A stretch of 64,000 nt of DNA from Bog-473 sp963850095 (GTDB lineage: Bacteria > Actinomycetota > Acidimicrobiia > Acidimicrobiales > RAAP-2): assembly GCA_963850095.1 (NCBI GenBank), contig CAWKJX010000012.1:186001-250000 (forward strand). The letters are read 5' to 3'. Each line of letters begins with the position of its first letter. Positions within the stretch are counted from its first letter, which is position 1. The notes beneath the pieces are model-generated. The model had not been told where the DNA came from. It worked only from the letters and a program-made list of their open reading frames with translations, and searched no databases. Shown one piece after another: positions 41,250 through 51,848 of the stretch. Both the position numbers and the translations under genes were made by a program.

Positions 41250-42206
41250 TTGAACCCCCCCCTCACTGGCACCATCCGACAAGTGCCCTTGTTGGCATCT
41301 CCGACAGATGCCACCCCTCTAGGCCACTCATTTGAACATGTCAGTCAAGGGTTCACAGGAGTATAAATCACTCTAATTTCACGTGTTCTTGCAGGTAGGT
41401 GGCCTATTCGTTGCCGAGCGGTTGCAGGGTTGATGAAATGTTTCGACGACGATTTCGAGGGGTACAGCCGGGTCCAATTCTCGAAATGGCGCGGCGGAAT
41501 TCCTGGACGGCGGCACATTTTCGATGCTTCACACGGGTGACAGTGTCGGCATCCGGACGTGCAGGGCGGCGCGCGCGCCGGAGATGGTCACGTCCGCCGT
41601 CCCACGTGACGGGACACCGTCTGAACTCGGGCATTTCGCACGGCTCGAGGGCGCGCCCAGGACCGCCGTCCCGGCGCGGAATCCCTACTCAGGACGTCAA
41701 TCGCGCGTGATCACCAGATGGCCGACCGACGTCGTTCAAACGGCGAAAACGGATGGGCGGAACGACCCGCAACGGGCGATGAGCTGGTCCGGCCGGCGGT
41801 CATCATCGGGATGGGCACCGAATGTCGACAACATTTCCGCAATTCCTCTCGAAGTTCTCCACATGCCGTCTTGTCACGGCCGTTTTCGCCCCTCCGCGCG
41901 ACGGGGACCGGCTCGGTTTCGAGCCCCAGTGGAACGGGACGCTTCGGCCGCCAATGACGGGACCGAGCGCGCACTGGCATGTGACGGCACGAGCCGCGGC
42001 ACGTCCAGTGCTCGGCACCCGCCTGGCGACGCGATCGGCGCCGGCGAACTGCGGCGTCGGGTCGTTGCGCTGGGGGTGCCGACGGTGCGACTCCTCAAGA
42101 CCATGGGCTAAATGGCCGACAACTTGGCGTGGACAGCACACTGTTGGTGCTTCAAGACTCTCGGCCCCGCTTCGGCGCGGGCGAGCGAGCGAACGGCTAG
42201 CAGGCC
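41250..42206. other. Intergenic region without a supported gene
   Basis: These 957 bases separate the sigma-factor start from the first response-regulator gene. The part near 41320-41400 is AT-richer (TATAAATCACTCTAATTTC) and probably holds the sigma-factor promoter. Open frames here lack family motifs, ribosome sites and normal codon bias. I see no tRNA, riboswitch or strong repeat. Confidence 0.6.
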
Positions 42207-43019
42207 ATGCTCGACGCCCCCGAAGGCAGTGTCCGTCACATGCCCGCACCTCGCTCCACTCCGGCTCCGGCCGTACCCGCGCTGCGGGCCGTGGAGTCAC
42301 CGAATCATCTCCGCCCGCACGACTCCATCGGCGAGCGGACGATCCTCGTGGCCGAGGACGACTACAGCTGCCGGTCGGCGCTCCATCACTACTTCGAGCG
42401 GTCCGGATACCGCGTCACGGAGGCCACCGACGGCCCGACGTCGCTGCGGGCGGTCTTCCAGCACTCGGCGGATCTCGTGATTCTCGACCTCGGCCTGCCC
42501 GGGGTCGACGGCGTCGACGTCCTGACCAAAATCCGGCGTCACAGCGCGGTACCGGTCATCGTGTGCTCCGGACGGGACTCGGAGGCCGAGCGAATCCGCA
42601 TGCTGAACCTCGGGGCGGACGACTTCGTGGTCAAGCCGTTCTCGTTCGCAGAGCTCGAGGCCCGGGTCCGGGCCGTCCTGCGGCGCGGCAACAGCGAGCC
42701 GACTTCTTCCCATCTCCAGTACGGCACGCTGGTCGTCGACCGCGACACGCGCACCGTGAGCATCAGCGACCAGGTGATCGCCATGACCCGCAAGGAGTTC
42801 GACCTCCTCGCGTTCCTGGCCGCCTCCCCGGGCCAGGTTTTCTCCCGGGAGGACCTGCTCGAGCGGGTGTGGGGCTCCACCGAGCAGTGGCAGGGCCGCT
42901 CCACGGTGACCGAGCACGTCCGCCGAGTGCGCCTGAAGATAGAGACCGACCCGGACGCACCCCCGTGGATCGAGACCGTGCGGGGTGTCGGCTACCGGTT
43001 CTGCCAGCAGAGCGGCTGA
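42207..43019 (+). CDS. OmpR/PhoB-family response regulator
   Basis: This 270-residue protein has a ~40-residue Pro-rich leader, a receiver domain with the full acidic pocket (LVAEDD, phosphoacceptor LDLGLPGVDG, VIVCSG switch, KPFSFAELEARVRAVLRRG) and a C-terminal winged helix (MTRKEFDLLAFLAASPGQVF, GRSTVTEHVRRVRLKIE, VRGVGYRF). No histidine kinase is adjacent. ATG 42207 is used; ATG 42240 would shorten the leader. It is the first of two tandem paralogues lying between a FliA-type sigma gene and flagellar chaperone genes, so it may time motility genes. Confidence 0.9.
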   Translation: MLDAPEGSVRHMPAPRSTPAPAVPALRAVESPNHLRPHDSIGERTILVAEDDYSCRSALHHYFERSGYRVTEATDGPTSLRAVFQHSADLVILDLGLPGVDGVDVLTKIRRHSAVPVIVCSGRDSEAERIRMLNLGADDFVVKPFSFAELEARVRAVLRRGNSEPTSSHLQYGTLVVDRDTRTVSISDQVIAMTRKEFDLLAFLAASPGQVFSREDLLERVWGSTEQWQGRSTVTEHVRRVRLKIETDPDAPPWIETVRGVGYRFCQQSG

Positions 43020-43323
43020 CGCCCGCGGCGACTCGTCGCCCGCAGCACCGTCCAGACCTCTGCACCCACCGTCGTCGTAACGACCGTGCCGATCAACCCG
43101 GTTGCAACCGCGTCGCACCACGTCAGGACAACAAATGATCCAAAAGGCCTATGGAGGGGACCGTAGGTCACGTCGACACTGAAACAGTCGGGACGTCCGC
43201 ATATTGGGACCACTGGCGCTATTCGGTGGCCCCGCCCTACGAGGGGATGGCGGGACGAAGAGGGGGGAACGACATGATGCGCGACTCGCTGAGCGAGCTC
43301 GGTGCCCGAGGGGGGCGACGGGC
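43020..43323. other. Spacer between two tandem response-regulator genes
   Basis: 304 bases without a supported gene. It ends in a G-run that serves as ribosome site for the second regulator (GGGGGG shortly before ATG 43324). AT-richer stretches around 43130-43150 could hold a promoter. Confidence 0.5.
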
Positions 43324-44118
43324 ATGACGGCGCCTGTTGACGTCTCGCCGCGGCAGGCGCCGCAGCGGGTGCCCTACCGGGGCCTGCGCCCCGTGGAGCC
43401 GTTGAACCGGGTCGTCCCGTCCTCCAACGAGGCGGCGAACCGCACCATCCTGGTCGCCGAGGGTGATCTCAATTGCCGGCTGGCGCTGCAGCACCATCTG
43501 AAGCGGTCGGGCTACCAGGTCGCCGAGGCGGCCGACGTCCTCACGTCGCTCCAGGCCGTCGGGACCCAGCAGGCTGACCTGGTCGTCCTCGACCTCGGTC
43601 CCAACGGCGACACCGCCGAGGCCCTGACGAAGATCCGCCGCCGCAGCATGGTGCCTGTCATCGTGTGCTCGAGCTCCGCGTCCGAGCGGGACCGCGTGGG
43701 CATGCTGAACCTCGGCGCCGACGACTTCATCACCAAGCCGTTCTCCTTCGCCGAACTCGAGGCCCGGGTTCGCGCCGTGCTCCGGCGGGGCAACACCGCT
43801 CCGACGACCACGTTGAATCACGGAGAACTGGTCATCGACCAGGGCACCCGCACCGTCACCGTGGCCGACATGCCGGTGACGATGACGCGCAAGGAGTTCG
43901 ACCTGCTCGCCTTCTTGGCCTCGGCCCCCGGACGTGTGTTCTCCCGCGAGGACCTGCTCGAGCGGGTCTGGGGTTCCAACGGGCGCTGGCAGGGACGTTC
44001 GACGGTCACGGAGCACATCCGTCGCATCCGCCTCAAGATCGAGACCGACCCCGAGAAGCCGAAGTGGATCACGACGGTGCGCGGGATCGGGTACCGGTTC
44101 CACGGTCCCAACTCGTAG
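43324..44118 (+). CDS. OmpR-family regulator with degenerate receiver domain
   Basis: This 264-residue paralogue of the gene at 42207 has a nearly identical winged helix (MTRKEFDLLAFLASAPGRVF, GRSTVTEHIRRIRLKIE, VRGIGYRF). In the receiver, the acidic pair is AEGD instead of AEDD and the phosphoacceptor loop is LDLGPNGDTA instead of LDLGLPGVDG, although the Lys (KPFSF) remains. Loss of one metal-binding acid and of the loop Pro position suggests it is not phosphorylated normally. It could compete with the first regulator for the same sites or heterodimerise. ATG 43324 follows a G-rich ribosome site. Confidence 0.88.
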   Translation: MTAPVDVSPRQAPQRVPYRGLRPVEPLNRVVPSSNEAANRTILVAEGDLNCRLALQHHLKRSGYQVAEAADVLTSLQAVGTQQADLVVLDLGPNGDTAEALTKIRRRSMVPVIVCSSSASERDRVGMLNLGADDFITKPFSFAELEARVRAVLRRGNTAPTTTLNHGELVIDQGTRTVTVADMPVTMTRKEFDLLAFLASAPGRVFSREDLLERVWGSNGRWQGRSTVTEHIRRIRLKIETDPEKPKWITTVRGIGYRFHGPNS

Positions 44119-44323
44119 GGCAACACAGCCACAGCCCGCAGCTCGGCGGTTCGGGACGGCCGATCCGTCGGCGCCGCCGCGCTGAGAGGATAAGCAGGCC
44201 GACCTCCGCCCAGGAGTGGGACGAGGACAGCGACGTCGGATCGAACGCCTCGCCGTGCTCTGCGCTCTCCCGTCGCCGTCGCCGAGCCCGTCGCCCGACG
44301 CCCGTCGCCCGGCCGCGGGAACT

Positions 44324-44344
44324 GGCGCCCGATGGTCGGGCGCC
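44324..44344. terminator. Strong stem-loop between convergent genes
   Basis: GGCGCCCGA-TGG-TCGGGCGCC is a perfect 9-3-9 hairpin, 205 bp after the second regulator's stop and 62 bp beyond the end of the convergent flagellar-chaperone genes. It probably ends transcription from one or both sides. Confidence 0.6.
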
Positions 44345-44378
44345 ACAAAGCAGTCGCAACCGCATCGTTCCCGACGCC

Positions 44379-44398
44379 CGTCGAGCTGCAGCTCGACG
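44379..44398. terminator. 20-bp perfect palindrome next to the stem-loop
   Basis: CGTCGAGCTG followed by its exact reverse complement lies eight bases from the end of the FliT-position gene. It may form a second terminator hairpin or a protein-binding site. Confidence 0.45.
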
Positions 44399-44405
44399 CA
44401 GGGCT

Positions 44406-44720
44406 TCAGGCGTGGGCGTCCAAGAATCCGGAGCGCTCTCGCCGAGCCCGACCGACGTGCCGGAGCGCTCTCGCCACCGACGCCCGGGCGTCGGCCACCT
44501 CCCCCTCGAAGGCCCGCGTGGCCCGCAGGAGCCCTTCGGCCCGCGGTCGCAACGCTTCGGGCAGGGGGCCGAGGTCGTCGAGTGGCGGCGGTCGTCGCAG
44601 CGGAGGGCGGTGCACGTCGCGGAAGGAGAACGCCTCACGGTGCGCGTCGAGGTACGCCTCCATGGCGTCGAGTTCGCGCACCCAGGCCTCCTGGTTCGCT
44701 CGCCCTTGGGGGTGGCTCAC
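44406..44720 (-). CDS. Small helical protein at the fliT position
   Basis: This 104-residue protein is rich in charged and helical segments (EAWVRELDAMEAYLDAHREA; RATRAFEGEVADARASVARA). It has no motif I can name with certainty. It directly follows fliS and its GTG overlaps the fliS stop (GTGA), the position normally held by FliT or another flagellar export chaperone, which are small, helical and fast-evolving. I therefore call it FliT-like by context only. Confidence 0.6.
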   Translation of the reverse strand: MSHPQGRANQEAWVRELDAMEAYLDAHREAFSFRDVHRPPLRRPPPLDDLGPLPEALRPRAEGLLRATRAFEGEVADARASVARALRHVGRARRERSGFLDAHA

Positions 44721-45097
44721 GCCCCCACCTCGGCCGTCTCGGCTTCCGGGGCGGCTCGCCAGACCTCTGCAAGCTCTTCGAGCACGCTGAGCACCTGAGC
44801 CGCCTGGACGCGGTTCTTCTGCAGGTTGGCCTGGAGCAGGTCGCGGTAGAGGTGGGTGAGGTCTGTCCCCTCGTCCCACTGGTAGGTGCGCAGCGCCAGT
44901 AGGACGTCGAGGGCTCGGCACAGCGCGTCGTCCACCGCCTCGAGGTCGTCCCGGGCGAAGGCGAGGTCGGCCAGGCGCAGCGAGAGGATCGTCTCGTCGC
45001 ACAACATGATGAGATACGGCACCGGGGTGGCCGCGACCACGGCTTCGCGCTCGTAACGGCGCTTCATGTCCTCGACGCGGACGAAGGGCGGCGGCAT
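44717..45097 (-). CDS. fliS: Flagellar export chaperone FliS-like protein
   Basis: This 126-residue all-helical protein has the FliS pattern: RYEREAVVAATPVPYLIMLC (helix 1, like YxxxxVxTASPxxLxxMLYD), then EAVDDALCRALDVLLALRTY, LTHLYRDLLQANLQKN and LSVLEELAEVWRAAP. FliS binds the C terminus of flagellin in the cytoplasm and stops early polymerisation. ATG 45097 has GGAG six bases upstream; ATG 45067 is nearer the family start but has no ribosome site. It is coupled to the FliT-position gene and lies 21 bp after an FlbD-like gene. Flagellin itself is not in the window. Confidence 0.75.
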   Translation of the reverse strand: MPPPFVRVEDMKRRYEREAVVAATPVPYLIMLCDETILSLRLADLAFARDDLEAVDDALCRALDVLLALRTYQWDEGTDLTHLYRDLLQANLQKNRVQAAQVLSVLEELAEVWRAAPEAETAEVGA

Positions 45098-45118
45098 GGT
45101 GGGCTCCGGTCCGCCGGC

Positions 45119-45364
45119 CTATGACGGGCCCGACAGGGCGCTCTCGAGCGCCGAGCTCTGGTTCCTGATCGTCCCCAGCGCCGTTTCCAGCCGGCTGAGC
45201 TCCTGCTCGAGCGCCTTCTGCTCGGCCTCCACCAGCAACTGTTCGAACGTGATCTGTTGGGCAGCGCCGGTGACGACCCCGTTGTCCGGAGTCACCATGG
45301 TCTTGGTCAAGTTCGAGAGGCCTGGCGCGGCATGGCCGCCCTTCAGCCTGGTGAGTGGGATCAT
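45119..45364 (-). CDS. Short FlbD-like protein with C-terminal coiled coil
   Basis: This 81-residue protein starts MIPLTRLKGG, close to the FlbD opening (MIxLTRLNG), followed by SNLTKTMVTPDNGVVT, comparable to the NxxxIxxxxxTPDTxI segment. After that it departs: a helix EQLLVEAEQKALEQELSRLE predicts a short coiled coil. FlbD is a small flagellar-operon protein of unclear role. The match is short, so the call is tentative. It is the first gene of the minus-strand flagellar group; a 284-bp region separates it from the divergent LuxR gene. Confidence 0.5.
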   Translation of the reverse strand: MIPLTRLKGGHAAPGLSNLTKTMVTPDNGVVTGAAQQITFEQLLVEAEQKALEQELSRLETALGTIRNQSSALESALSGPS

Positions 45365-45648
45365 TGGGTCCGTGCCTGTGTGGTCATGCGTCCTGCCAAC
45401 CAAAGAAGTGGCGGGCACCCGAGGGCGTCCGGGCCACGTCGTAGCCGTGGTATCGGTGGCCGCAGGAACGGACTTGAGGCGGGTCAGGGCGGTGGATTCA
45501 ACATTGGCTGAATGTTGTGCCGAGGATGTGACCGACGCATCAAAAAGAGTCGAACGGCCCTACGCCGCACCCCCGGTGTTAGCCTCCCAATTGGGGGTGG
45601 TCAGGACGAAAATGGATTTACCAGCGAAATCGAGGGGGACCGAATTCG

Positions 45649-48451
45649 ATGGCCATTGACACCGGTGGCGCCCGCGTGCGGCAGCGTGCCGAAGGGGGTC
45701 GTTGGCCGATGGTCGGTCGAGGGCGGGAGATCGCCCGGCTGAGGGACGCCATCTCGGGGCAGCACGGCGCGGTGATCACGGGACCGGCCGGAGTCGGCAA
45801 GACCACCCTGGCCATGGTCGGCGTCGAATTCGCTCAGGACCAGGGGATGTCGGTCGCGTTGGTGGCCGGCACCGAGGCCGCTCGGGGCTTCCCCTTCGGC
45901 GCTTTCGCCTCGCTCCTCCCCCAGGCTTCCACTCCGGCGGGCATAGGTCCCGAGTCCCATGCCGAACTCCTGCGCTACTACACCCGCGACCTGCTCGACG
46001 AGGCCTGCGGGCGACCGCTCCTCGTCCTGGTCGACGACGCCCACCTCCTCGACGACGGCTCCGCCATGCTCGTCCATCAGCTGGCCCAGACCGGGTCCGC
46101 CACCGTGGTGGCCTGCGTGCTGGCCTTCGGGCGGGCGACCGGGGCGGGCCAGTCGGCGTCGGACGCCATGGTCGTGCTCTGGAAGGACTATGCGGCGGAG
46201 CGGATAGAGCTGGGGGCGCTCGACGATCAGGCCATGGAGGACCTGCTGGTGGCCGTGCTGGGAGGGCCGGTCGACAGCTCCTCCATGCGTGAGGTGGCCG
46301 AGCGCTCTCTGGGCGACCCCCTCTTCCTGCACGAGCTGGTCGTCGGCGCCCTCGAGAGCGGTGCGCTGTCGGAGGACAACGGGGTGTGGCGCCTGCGGGG
46401 CCCCCTGCGCCCGACGGCCCGGCTGGTCGAGCTGGTCACCATGCGGCTGGGGACGCTGACCGACGCCGAGCGGCACGTGCTCGAGCTGACCGCGGTGGGC
46501 GAGCCCCTGGCCCAGCCCGCCCTCGACGAGCTGGCCGAGGCCACCGCCGTCGAGTCGCTCGAGGACCGTGGGCTCATCACGAGCCGCATGGACGGCCGCC
46601 GGCTCCAGGTCTGTATGGCCCACCCGGTCTTCGGCGACGTCGTGCGCCTGGGCATTTCAGCCCGGCGTGAGCGCACCCTGGCCCGGGCCCTGGCCGACGC
46701 GTCGGGCGGCCGCCGCCAGGAGGACACGCTGCTCATGGCCTCGCTGCGGCTCGTCGGCGGGGGCGGGAGCCCCGAGTTGTTGCTGGCCGGCGCGCAGGCG
46801 GCCCGGGAACGGCGCGACTTCGCGCTGACCGAGCGCATGGCCCGGGCGGCCATGGACAACGGCGAGGGCTTCGAGGCCCGGATCCTGGCGGCCGAGGCGG
46901 CCCACATCCGCGGGCGGCCCGAGGACGCGGCGACCGAGCTGGCCGCCCTGGCGACATCGGCGGCGACGCTGACCGAGCAGGTCCGGGTCGCCCTCATGCG
47001 CTTCGACCACGAGTTCTGGGCCAAGGGGACGGCGGGTGCCTCGGAGATAGAGCAGCTGCTGAGCCAGGTGGTCGACCCGCAGTGGCACGACGAGCTGCTG
47101 GCCCGGCGCCTCATCCTCTCCGGCACGGTGAGCGGACCGCGGGCGGTGGTCGAGGCCGTCACGCTGCCCAGGGGTTCGGCCGCCGGGTCCGGCGGGCCGC
47201 CCACCAGCCTGCAGGCCGTCGTCGGCGAGGGCCTGACGCGCACGGGTCGGCTCCACCAGGCCCTGACAGCTGTTGACGCCGGGGTCGCTGACTGCGAAGG
47301 GGTCGGGCGTCGACACAATGGGCGTATGGGCCGAACCCTGGAGCCCGTTCGGCAACCAGACCCTGGCGCTGGTCGCGCTGGGGCGGCTCGAGGAGGCCGA
47401 TCTGCTGCTGGCGGCGGCGCACGACGACCTGGCGGCCAGCGTGGGCACGCTCGAGCGCGCCATTGTGGCGGCGTCGCTGGGTGCACTGCGCCTGGAGCAG
47501 GGACGTGTCCAGAGCTCCTTCCTGCAGGCGACGAGCGCGGCTGCCATGTTCCTGGACCTGGGCCTGCCGGTGTCGGCCCGCTGGTGCTACGCCCACTCGG
47601 CCATGGCCCTGTCCCTGGCCGGTGCGGCCGAGAAGGCGACCGAGACGCTGGGCGAGCTCGATGCGCTCGGGCTCCCCACGGACATGGAATACGAGGTCGA
47701 CGTCCTCCAGGCCCGGGCGTGGGCCTGGGCGGCGGGCGGCGACATGGGCACGGCCCGCAAGAACCTCGAGCTGGCGGTGGACCTGGGCCAGCAGGTGGGT
47801 GACCTGCTGGGGGCGACCAAGGCGCTCCACGGCCTGGCCCGGCTCGGGCGGGCGCGCCAGGTGGTCGACCAGCTGGCCGAGCTGGCGGAGCAGGTGGACG
47901 GCGAGCTGACGGCAGCCCGGCTGACCTACGCCCGGGCGGCCGCGGCCAAGGACAGCGGTGCGCTGGTCACGGCGGCCGAGCGCTTCGAGTCGGTCGGCGC
48001 CCTCCTGTACGCGGCCGAGGCGCTGGGCGAGTCGGCCGTGCATTTCCGCCGGGACGGCCTGTCCCGGGACGCCGCGGCGGCCCAGCAGAGGGCCGCCCGG
48101 TTGCTGGCCCGCTGCGAGGGTGCCGTGACGCCATTCGTGCGGGCCATCGGCGCCCGGGCGCAGCTCACCCCGGCGGAGCTCGACACGGCGCTGCAGGCGG
48201 CCACCGGCAGTACGGACAAGCAGATCGCCGAAATGATGCATCTGTCCGTGCGCACCGTCGAAAACCGGTTGCACCGGGCCTACCAGAAGCTCGGTCTCTC
48301 CCACCGGCGCGAGCTGGCCGACGCGCTGCAGGGACCTCCCCGGAACCTGATTGTGCCCCTTGCGCCGGCCCCGTCGGGGATCCCCGGCAATCGGGATGGC
48401 CGAAAGAGTGGCCGACGTGGGACGTTGTGCCCACAGAAGCCTCAGCTATAA
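45649..48451 (+). CDS. LAL-type LuxR regulator with AAA ATPase domain (one frameshift)
   Basis: The joined product is ~934 residues. Near the N terminus is an AAA/STAND-type ATPase (Walker A TGPAGVGKTTLA, Walker B LLVLVDDAHLLDD), then a long helical TPR-like region (repeated ARALADAS / AMARAAMD / AAEAAHIRGR type helices) and a C-terminal LuxR HTH (STDKQIAEMMHLSVRTVENR, LHRAYQKLGL). The frame of the first part changes at 47305-47307 (GTCGGGCGTC); deleting one G gives an unbroken protein to the TAA at 48451. ATG 45649 has GAGGGGG upstream. Such regulators sense small molecules and activate nearby operons; the target is unknown. Confidence 0.82.
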
Positions 48452-48520
48452 CTGAAACCGCGTCTTGAGGCAGGCGATGATCTGGACAGTGAGGTGCGGC
48501 ATGCAGGACGTAGCCGGCGG

Positions 48521-49060
48521 ATGAGCACGACACGACCACCCGAGCGCGGCAGCGACTGGCGCCACCGCTTCGTCGACGAAATGGGCGGGCTGGTCCTCGT
48601 GCACGGGACGCCCCGCGCCCTGATGCGGGTGCTGGCCTGGATGGTGGTGTGCGAGCCGCCCGAGCAGACGGCCGCCGACATACAGAGAGAGCTCACGCTG
48701 TCGGCCGGAAGCGTGAGCACGTCGCTGCGGATGCTGGGCGACATCGGCATGGTCGAGCGCGTCGCCCGGCCCGGGGACCGCCACATCTACTACCGGCTGT
48801 GCGGCGAAGGCTGGGAGCTCGTGCTCGAGGCGCGCTTCCGGGCCTTCAACGAAATCCGTCGGGTGACTGACCGGGCGGTGGCGGCGGCCGACGGCACGGC
48901 GGGGCCCCGTCTGATCGAGATGCGCGACACGTGGGCCTTCCTGGAGAACGGCGGCGACGAGTTGCTACGGGCCAGCCGCGCCCGACGGGGCGCGCCGCCG
49001 ATCGACAGGGACCCCCTCCTTGCGTCACGACGAGGCATCGTCCGCCCCCTGATCGGCTAG
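48521..49060 (+). CDS. GbsR/MarR-family transcriptional regulator
   Basis: This 179-residue protein has a winged-helix domain: RALMRVLAWMVVCEPPEQTA, DIQRELTLSAGSVSTSLRML and GMVERVARPGDRHIYYRL (wing), followed by a helical dimerisation part. The GbsR subgroup controls osmolyte or drug-efflux genes. The start is ATG 48521; GTG 48494 is possible. It ends four bases from the convergent Gdt1-type gene. There is no obvious operator. Confidence 0.82.
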   Translation: MSTTRPPERGSDWRHRFVDEMGGLVLVHGTPRALMRVLAWMVVCEPPEQTAADIQRELTLSAGSVSTSLRMLGDIGMVERVARPGDRHIYYRLCGEGWELVLEARFRAFNEIRRVTDRAVAAADGTAGPRLIEMRDTWAFLENGGDELLRASRARRGAPPIDRDPLLASRRGIVRPLIG

Positions 49061-49641
49061 CGGGCCGCCTCCCAGGCCGCCCAGCCGGCCAGGCCGAACA
49101 ACACCACCGCGGTCACGATCCGCACCGTGGCGACATTGACCAGCCGCAGCAGGCTCTGTCCGCCGACGACGGCAAGCGCCGACACGGTCCAGAGGGCGAG
49201 CACGGCCCCGACGGCGACCGAGAACGCATTGTGGTAGTGGGCGGCCAGGTTGGCCGTCAGGATCTGCGTGAGGTCGCCCCACTCGGCCAGGAAGATGACG
49301 ACGAAGGCCGTGACGGCGACCCGCCGGTGCGAAGCGGCCTCCCGCTCCACGATTGCCGTGTCCCGGCGCTGCCTGGTCGCCTCGTGGAGCGCGAGCAGGC
49401 CGCCGGCGAAGAACAGACCGGCCACAATCGCTTGAAGCGCCCGGTGCGGCAGGAGGTGGAACAGCGCAACCCCGATAGTGGTGGCGATGACGACGTGGAC
49501 GGCAAAGGCGGCGGCGGCACCGACCCAGACCAGCGCCGGCCGGCCGCGTGTCGACATGACGAGAGAGGCGAACATCGTCTTGTCGGGGAGCTCGCCCAGG
49601 AAGATGATCGGGAAGACGGCGATGACGACGGCGAACTGCAC
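49057..49641 (-). CDS. Gdt1/TMEM165 (UPF0016) family transporter
   Basis: This ~194-residue membrane protein has the two signature motifs of the family, GELPDKTMFA near the N terminus and AEWGDLTQIL in the second half, each in a helix of one of two similar three-helix units. Family members export Mn2+ or exchange Ca2+/H+. The start chosen is GTG 49641, preceded by AAAGGA, which gives the usual ~190-residue length; ATG 49704 adds a 21-residue soluble tail without a ribosome site. A manganese-responsive leader is not evident upstream. Confidence 0.82.
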   Translation of the reverse strand: MQFAVVIAVFPIIFLGELPDKTMFASLVMSTRGRPALVWVGAAAAFAVHVVIATTIGVALFHLLPHRALQAIVAGLFFAGGLLALHEATRQRRDTAIVEREAASHRRVAVTAFVVIFLAEWGDLTQILTANLAAHYHNAFSVAVGAVLALWTVSALAVVGGQSLLRLVNVATVRIVTAVVLFGLAGWAAWEAAR

Positions 49642-49878
49642 GGCGTCCTTTCTGTCGGGGCCGAACGTACCGCGGGCCGAGGAAGGTACCGGCGGGTCGG
49701 CCATACTGGCCCAGTTCGTCCCCGAGCGGTGCGCAGGGCTGGCTCGAACCCTCACCGCGGTCCGGCTCGGACACGACTGCGCCGGCACGTCCCGGATCCC
49801 TGCGGGGCCGCCCGCCGAAACGTCCCCTTCAGCGGCGGCCCGGCCAACCGCCCGGGGTCATCGCCGGCCGGCCGGGCG

Positions 49879-50772
49879 TCAGACGGCGTCCGCGGCCGGC
49901 GCCACCAGGCCGACGACGTCGAGGACGTTCGTCATGACCTCACCGAAGGCGTCGGGGTCGGCCAGCAGCCATGAGTGGGCGCCGCGCACCGTGACCACGT
50001 CGGGGTCGCCGAGCGCGCGACAGAGGCTTTCGAGCGACCGCCGCGTCAGCAGCTGGTCCCGGGCGCCCCACAGGACGACCACGGGCAGGTGCCGGCGACG
50101 CAGGCTCTCCAGCTCCGCCGTCAGATCGGCCCGACGTGCCAGGGCGGCAGCCCGCCAGAACGACCGCGGGTCGCGGACCAAGTTGGGCAGCGCCTCGGAC
50201 ACGATCACGGGCACGACCCGGCGCGCCTGGCGCACCGGCAGCAGGTCGGCAGAGAAGTGGATGCCCCAATCCCATGGGGGCCGTGTCACGAGCGAGCGGA
50301 TCCACGACGCCTCGAACCACGCGGATCCGCCGATGGAGTTGATGAGCACCAGCGCCCGCACCTGTCGACGGTGCCCATGGGCCAGTGCGATGGCCACGCC
50401 GCCGCCGAAGGAGTGCCCCAAGACGAGCGCGGGCTGGGTGACGCGCACCGACTCGAGGAAGGCGGCAGCCCAGGCGCCGTAGCCGGCCATGGTGGCATCC
50501 TCGTCGGGAAGGGCGGCGGTGCCCCCGAAGCCGGGGAGGGCCGGTGCGTAGACGTGCAGCCCGGCGCGCACCAGGCGCGAGAGCGAACGCTTGTAGGCCT
50601 TGTGGTCCAGGCCCCAACCATGCAGGAAGAGCGTGGGGATACCCCGGCCGGCCTCGCCGTAGACGGCGGTGCGCCCGTCGACGATCGTCTCCTTCCAGCG
50701 GAGCCAGTCCGCGTGGTCGACGGTGACGTCCCCTTCTGCGTCACCATCCACCACCCGTGCCCCCGCCCCCAT
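49879..50772 (-). CDS. Alpha/beta hydrolase
   Basis: This 297-residue protein has the classical fold: oxyanion TLFLHGWGLDHKAY, nucleophile LVLGHSFGGGVAIALAH, acid VVLWGARDQLL and His in TVRGAHSWLL. The lid region is Trp/Arg-rich (WFEASWIRSLVTRPPWDWGI). It resembles epoxide-hydrolase/haloalkane-type and MhpC-like enzymes; substrate is unknown. ATG 50772 is used, although homology begins near residue 22, so GTG or ATG codons further in are possible. It stands alone, with 105 bp to the SDR gene. Confidence 0.85.
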   Translation of the reverse strand: MGAGARVVDGDAEGDVTVDHADWLRWKETIVDGRTAVYGEAGRGIPTLFLHGWGLDHKAYKRSLSRLVRAGLHVYAPALPGFGGTAALPDEDATMAGYGAWAAAFLESVRVTQPALVLGHSFGGGVAIALAHGHRRQVRALVLINSIGGSAWFEASWIRSLVTRPPWDWGIHFSADLLPVRQARRVVPVIVSEALPNLVRDPRSFWRAAALARRADLTAELESLRRRHLPVVVLWGARDQLLTRRSLESLCRALGDPDVVTVRGAHSWLLADPDAFGEVMTNVLDVVGLVAPAADAV

Positions 50773-50873
50773 GACACAACGATGCCGTTTTCCGCTCGCG
50801 CGTCCTGAGAGCCGAACGGCCCAAAGAAATTGCAGGTCGACGGTACTCTCGGCCCTAGCGCATTACGTCACGG

Positions 50874-51794
<921 letters not shown>

Positions 51795-51848
51795 GGCGCG
51801 AGTCTCGCCGAGTCCGTCCCGGCGTGCCCCTCCCGTTAGCGTCCTGCT

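Noticed and set aside
41524..42111. Possible 195-residue protein in the intergenic region before the first response regulator
   Set aside because: Arg/Ser/Pro-rich, no ribosome site, no recognisable domain, and stop-free frames are common at this GC.
45568..45599. Inverted repeat CACCCCC / GGGGGTG upstream of the LuxR gene
   Set aside because: Arms of seven with an 18-base loop in GC-rich DNA are expected by chance; no supporting motif.
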